Below the pieces are notes generated by a model. The model worked only from the letters and a program-made list of their open reading frames with translations, did not search any database and was not told where the DNA came from. A DNA stretch of 6,477 nt from Chloroflexota bacterium (GTDB lineage: Bacteria > Chloroflexota > Dehalococcoidia > SM23-28-2 > RBG-16-64-32): the NCBI GenBank assembly GCA_016190405.1, contig JACPQO010000135.1:1-6477 (forward strand). Reading direction: 5' to 3'. The stretch's first letter is position 1, and each line of letters starts with the position of its first letter. Made by a program: the position numbers and the translations under genes. This document shows positions 4,912 to 6,477 of this stretch, piece by piece.

Positions 4912-6046
4912 CAGCACCACCACCCAGCCCATCGCCCGCGGCCTCAAGGGCGTCGTCTTTGACACCAGCGAGACCTCCTTCATCGACGGCGAGGCCGGCA
5001 AGCTCCTGTACCGCGGCTATAACATCCACGACCTGGCCGAGAAGTCCACCTTCGAGGAGGTCGCCTACCTCCTGATCTTCAGCCACCTGCCCTCACGCTT
5101 CCAGTTGGACCAGTTTGACGCCGACCTGAAGGCCTCGCGCGGCCTCCCGACGAGCGTCATCCAGGTCATCCGCCTCACCCAGAACGCCCACCCCATGGAT
5201 GTCCTGCGCACCGCCGTCTCCGCCCTCGCCGCCTCCGACCCCGACGTGGCCGATGCGTCCCAGGAAGCCAACCTGCGCAAGGCCGTGCGGCTCATCGCCC
5301 AGATCCCCACCATCATCGCCGCCCACGACCGCATCCGGCGCGGCCGCGAGCCCCTGGCCCCCCGCGACGGCCTGTCGCACGCTGCCAACTTCCTGTACAT
5401 GCTCCAGGACAGGACACCGGACCCCGAGGCGGCCCGCGCCATCGACATGGACTTCATCCTGCATGCCGAGCACGGCTCCAACGCCTCCGCTTTCGCGGCC
5501 CGCGTGACTGCCTCGACCCTGGCCGACCTCCATGCCGCCATCGTATCCGCCATCGGCGCCCTCAAGGGGCCCCGTCACGGCGGCGCCGCCGAGGCCGTCA
5601 TGCGCATGGCCCAGGAGATCGGCGAACCGGAGAACGTCGAAGGTTACATCCGGGCCATGCAGGCCCGCGGTGAATACGTCATGGGCTTCGGCCACCGGGT
5701 CTACAAGGTGGAAGATCCCCGCGCCCGCCATATGCGCGACTGCGCCCGCGAGTTGGGCGAGAAGCTGGGCCAGCCCAAGTGGTTCCAGATCATGACCCGC
5801 ATCCAGGAAGTCATGGCGCCCCTGGCCGAACGCGGCGTCAACGTCAACGTCGACTTCTTCGCCGGGGCCGTCTACTCCCTGCTGGGCATCCCGGAGGACC
5901 TGTTCGTACCCCTGTTCGCCATCGGGCGCATGCCCGGCTGGATCGCCCAGATCTTCGAGCAGTGGGAGGACAACGCCCTCATCCGCCCCCTCCTCCAGTA
6001 CACCGGCCCCATCGACCTGGAGTACGTTCCTATCGACCGGCGGTAG
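4904..6046 (+). CDS. gltA: Citrate synthase
   Basis: This cytoplasmic enzyme condenses acetyl-CoA with oxaloacetate to citrate, the entry step of the TCA cycle. From ATG 4904 it has 380 residues, the size of the short dimeric bacterial forms. It opens with the family segment GLKGVVFDTSETSFIDGEAGKLLYRGY across 13-39. The active-site residues are all present: His190 in HAEHGSNAS, His225 in GPRHGGA, His264 in GFGHRVYK and Asp317 in VNVDFF. The substrate-binding stretch GRMPGWIAQIFEQ is near the C-terminus. The catalytic triad corresponds to His274/His320/Asp375 of the pig enzyme. There is no N-terminal zinc-like domain as in the long Gram-negative GltA. A 2-methylcitrate synthase (PrpC) cannot be excluded from sequence alone, but no prp neighbours are seen. 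The promoter, dyad and attenuator-like hairpin upstream suggest its expression is controlled in the leader. Confidence 0.95.
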   Translation: MPDSTTTQPIARGLKGVVFDTSETSFIDGEAGKLLYRGYNIHDLAEKSTFEEVAYLLIFSHLPSRFQLDQFDADLKASRGLPTSVIQVIRLTQNAHPMDVLRTAVSALAASDPDVADASQEANLRKAVRLIAQIPTIIAAHDRIRRGREPLAPRDGLSHAANFLYMLQDRTPDPEAARAIDMDFILHAEHGSNASAFAARVTASTLADLHAAIVSAIGALKGPRHGGAAEAVMRMAQEIGEPENVEGYIRAMQARGEYVMGFGHRVYKVEDPRARHMRDCARELGEKLGQPKWFQIMTRIQEVMAPLAERGVNVNVDFFAGAVYSLLGIPEDLFVPLFAIGRMPGWIAQIFEQWEDNALIRPLLQYTGPIDLEYVPIDRR

Positions 6047-6076
6047 GCTTCTTCCCCCCAGCAGCCCCTCACCGCC

Positions 6077-6133
6077 GAACCAGGGAGCCAGGGAACCACA
6101 CGCCGGTCTGGTGGTTTGCTGGCTCTCTGGTTT
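6077..6133. repeat. Imperfect inverted repeat in the convergent intergenic region
   Basis: The 22-nt arm 6077-6098 (GAACCAGGGAGCC...) matches the reverse complement of 6112-6133 at 18 of 22 positions, with a C/G pair extending it inward. It could form a long hairpin after both the citrate synthase and the greA-like gene. It lacks a T-run, so it is not a standard terminator. Confidence 0.6.
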
Positions 6134-6213
6134 GCTGGTTCTCTGGTTCGAAGGGAGGAGGGGAGCTTGAGGGGCTGGTTCTCTGGTTCGGAGGGGAGGT
6201 GAGGCTGAGGGGT
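6112..6213. repeat. Short tandem repeats with a TGGTT(T/C) motif
   Basis: Two 16-bp units, TGGTTTGCTGGCTCTC (6112-6127) and TGGTTTGCTGGTTCTC (6128-6143), differ by one base and run into TGGTTCG. Overlapping these is a 40-bp-period duplication: GCTGGTTCTCTGGTTCG occurs identically at 6134-6150 and 6174-6190, each followed by a similar purine-rich GAGGGG tract. No open frame or RNA gene explains it. Confidence 0.7.
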
Positions 6214-6221
6214 TCTCAGCC
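6203..6221 (-). other. Hairpin overlapping the stop of the greA-like gene
   Basis: GGCTGAG (6203-6209) pairs with CTCAGCC (6215-6221) around a 5-nt loop and covers the TGA at 6216-6218. No T-run follows on the minus strand, so a terminator role is uncertain. Confidence 0.3.
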
Positions 6222-6477
6222 CCGGATCTCCTCCACGCGGAAGCGCAGCACGCCGGCCGGCGCCGACACCTCCACCTCGTCTCCCACGGTCCGGTCCAGC
6301 AGCGCCTTTCCCACCGGCGACACGCTGGAGATCTTGCCGTCGAGAGCGCTGGCCTCGGTTGGACCCACGATGGTGAATCTGGTCTGCGCCCCGCTGGTCA
6401 GGTTCGTCACCACCACCGTGCTGCCCACGTGCACGCGCCCGCTGGGAGGCGCCCCCTGGACGACTACCGCCCGCTTC
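6216..6477 (-). CDS. greA: Transcription elongation factor GreA/GreB family, C-terminal domain (cut by window edge)
   Basis: The frame is open from the right window edge to a TGA at 6216, giving the last 87 residues. The segment GRVHVGSTVVVTNL, then IVGPTEASALDGKISSVSPVGKALL, DRTVGDEVEVSAPAGVLRFRVEEI matches the C-terminal FKBP-like domain of GreA. That domain binds RNA polymerase near the secondary channel. The N-terminal coiled coil that stimulates cleavage of backtracked RNA would lie beyond the window. The GTG at 6434 is an internal codon, not the start, because coding similarity continues upstream to the edge. GreA and GreB cannot be separated on this part, but GreA is the more common choice. 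It is convergent with citrate synthase. Confidence 0.88.
   Translation of the reverse strand, partial: KRAVVVQGAPPSGRVHVGSTVVVTNLTSGAQTRFTIVGPTEASALDGKISSVSPVGKALLDRTVGDEVEVSAPAGVLRFRVEEIRG

Noticed and set aside
5093..5731. Minus-strand open frame of 212 codons
   Set aside because: It is a Gly/Val-rich shadow of citrate synthase, whose catalytic residues fix the real frame.
6112..6190. CRISPR-like repeat array
   Set aside because: The units are only 16-17 bp, directly adjacent or 40 bp apart, and the intervals are purine-rich copies of each other rather than unique spacers.

Overview
This is a GC-rich bacterial window made mostly of aerobic energy-metabolism genes. It holds a minus-strand cytochrome c oxidase operon on the left, a short plus-strand operon in the middle, a plus-strand citrate synthase, and the end of a minus-strand greA-like gene at the right edge. 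An aa3-type oxidase with heme A biosynthesis, a lipoprotein cupredoxin and a citrate synthase indicate an aerobic, respiring organism. The high GC, the GTG/TTG starts, the Gram-positive-like lipoproteins and the general style of the proteins make a member of the Chloroflexota plausible. That assignment is an impression from the sequences, not something a search has confirmed.

Left half (about 1-3490, minus strand, read right to left): ctaA (heme A synthase), ctaB (heme O synthase), ctaC (oxidase subunit II) and ctaD (oxidase subunit I, cut by the left window edge). CtaB farnesylates heme B to heme O and CtaA oxidises heme O to heme A. CtaD carries heme A and CuB, and CtaC carries CuA and receives electrons from a c-type cytochrome or cupredoxin. 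A good promoter (TTGACA, 16 bp, GATAAC with an extended -10) sits before ctaA. A 155-bp gap before ctaC may contain a second, weaker promoter.

Middle (3563-4702, plus strand, divergent from cta): a lipoprotein type 1 copper protein, then an unrecognised 211-residue protein only 6 bp downstream. The second protein has the look of a PD-(D/E)XK nuclease-fold core with a D...ExE signature. A weak terminator-like hairpin follows.

Right (4752-6046, plus strand): citrate synthase behind a near-consensus promoter. Its roughly 115-nt leader is the most interesting regulatory stretch in the window. It has a dyad overlapping the -10/start region and a strong intrinsic-terminator-like hairpin between the promoter and the gene. 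A 37-codon leader ORF runs through that hairpin and overlaps the citrate synthase start codon. Together these suggest transcription attenuation.

From 6047 to 6215 the convergent intergenic region holds inverted and tandem repeats built on a TGGTT(T/C) motif. The window ends with the C-terminal domain of a GreA/GreB-type transcription elongation factor on the minus strand. There is no mobile element, CRISPR array, RNA gene or obvious novel defence system. The coding content is largely housekeeping, and the points of interest are the citrate synthase leader and the unrecognised protein next to the cupredoxin.
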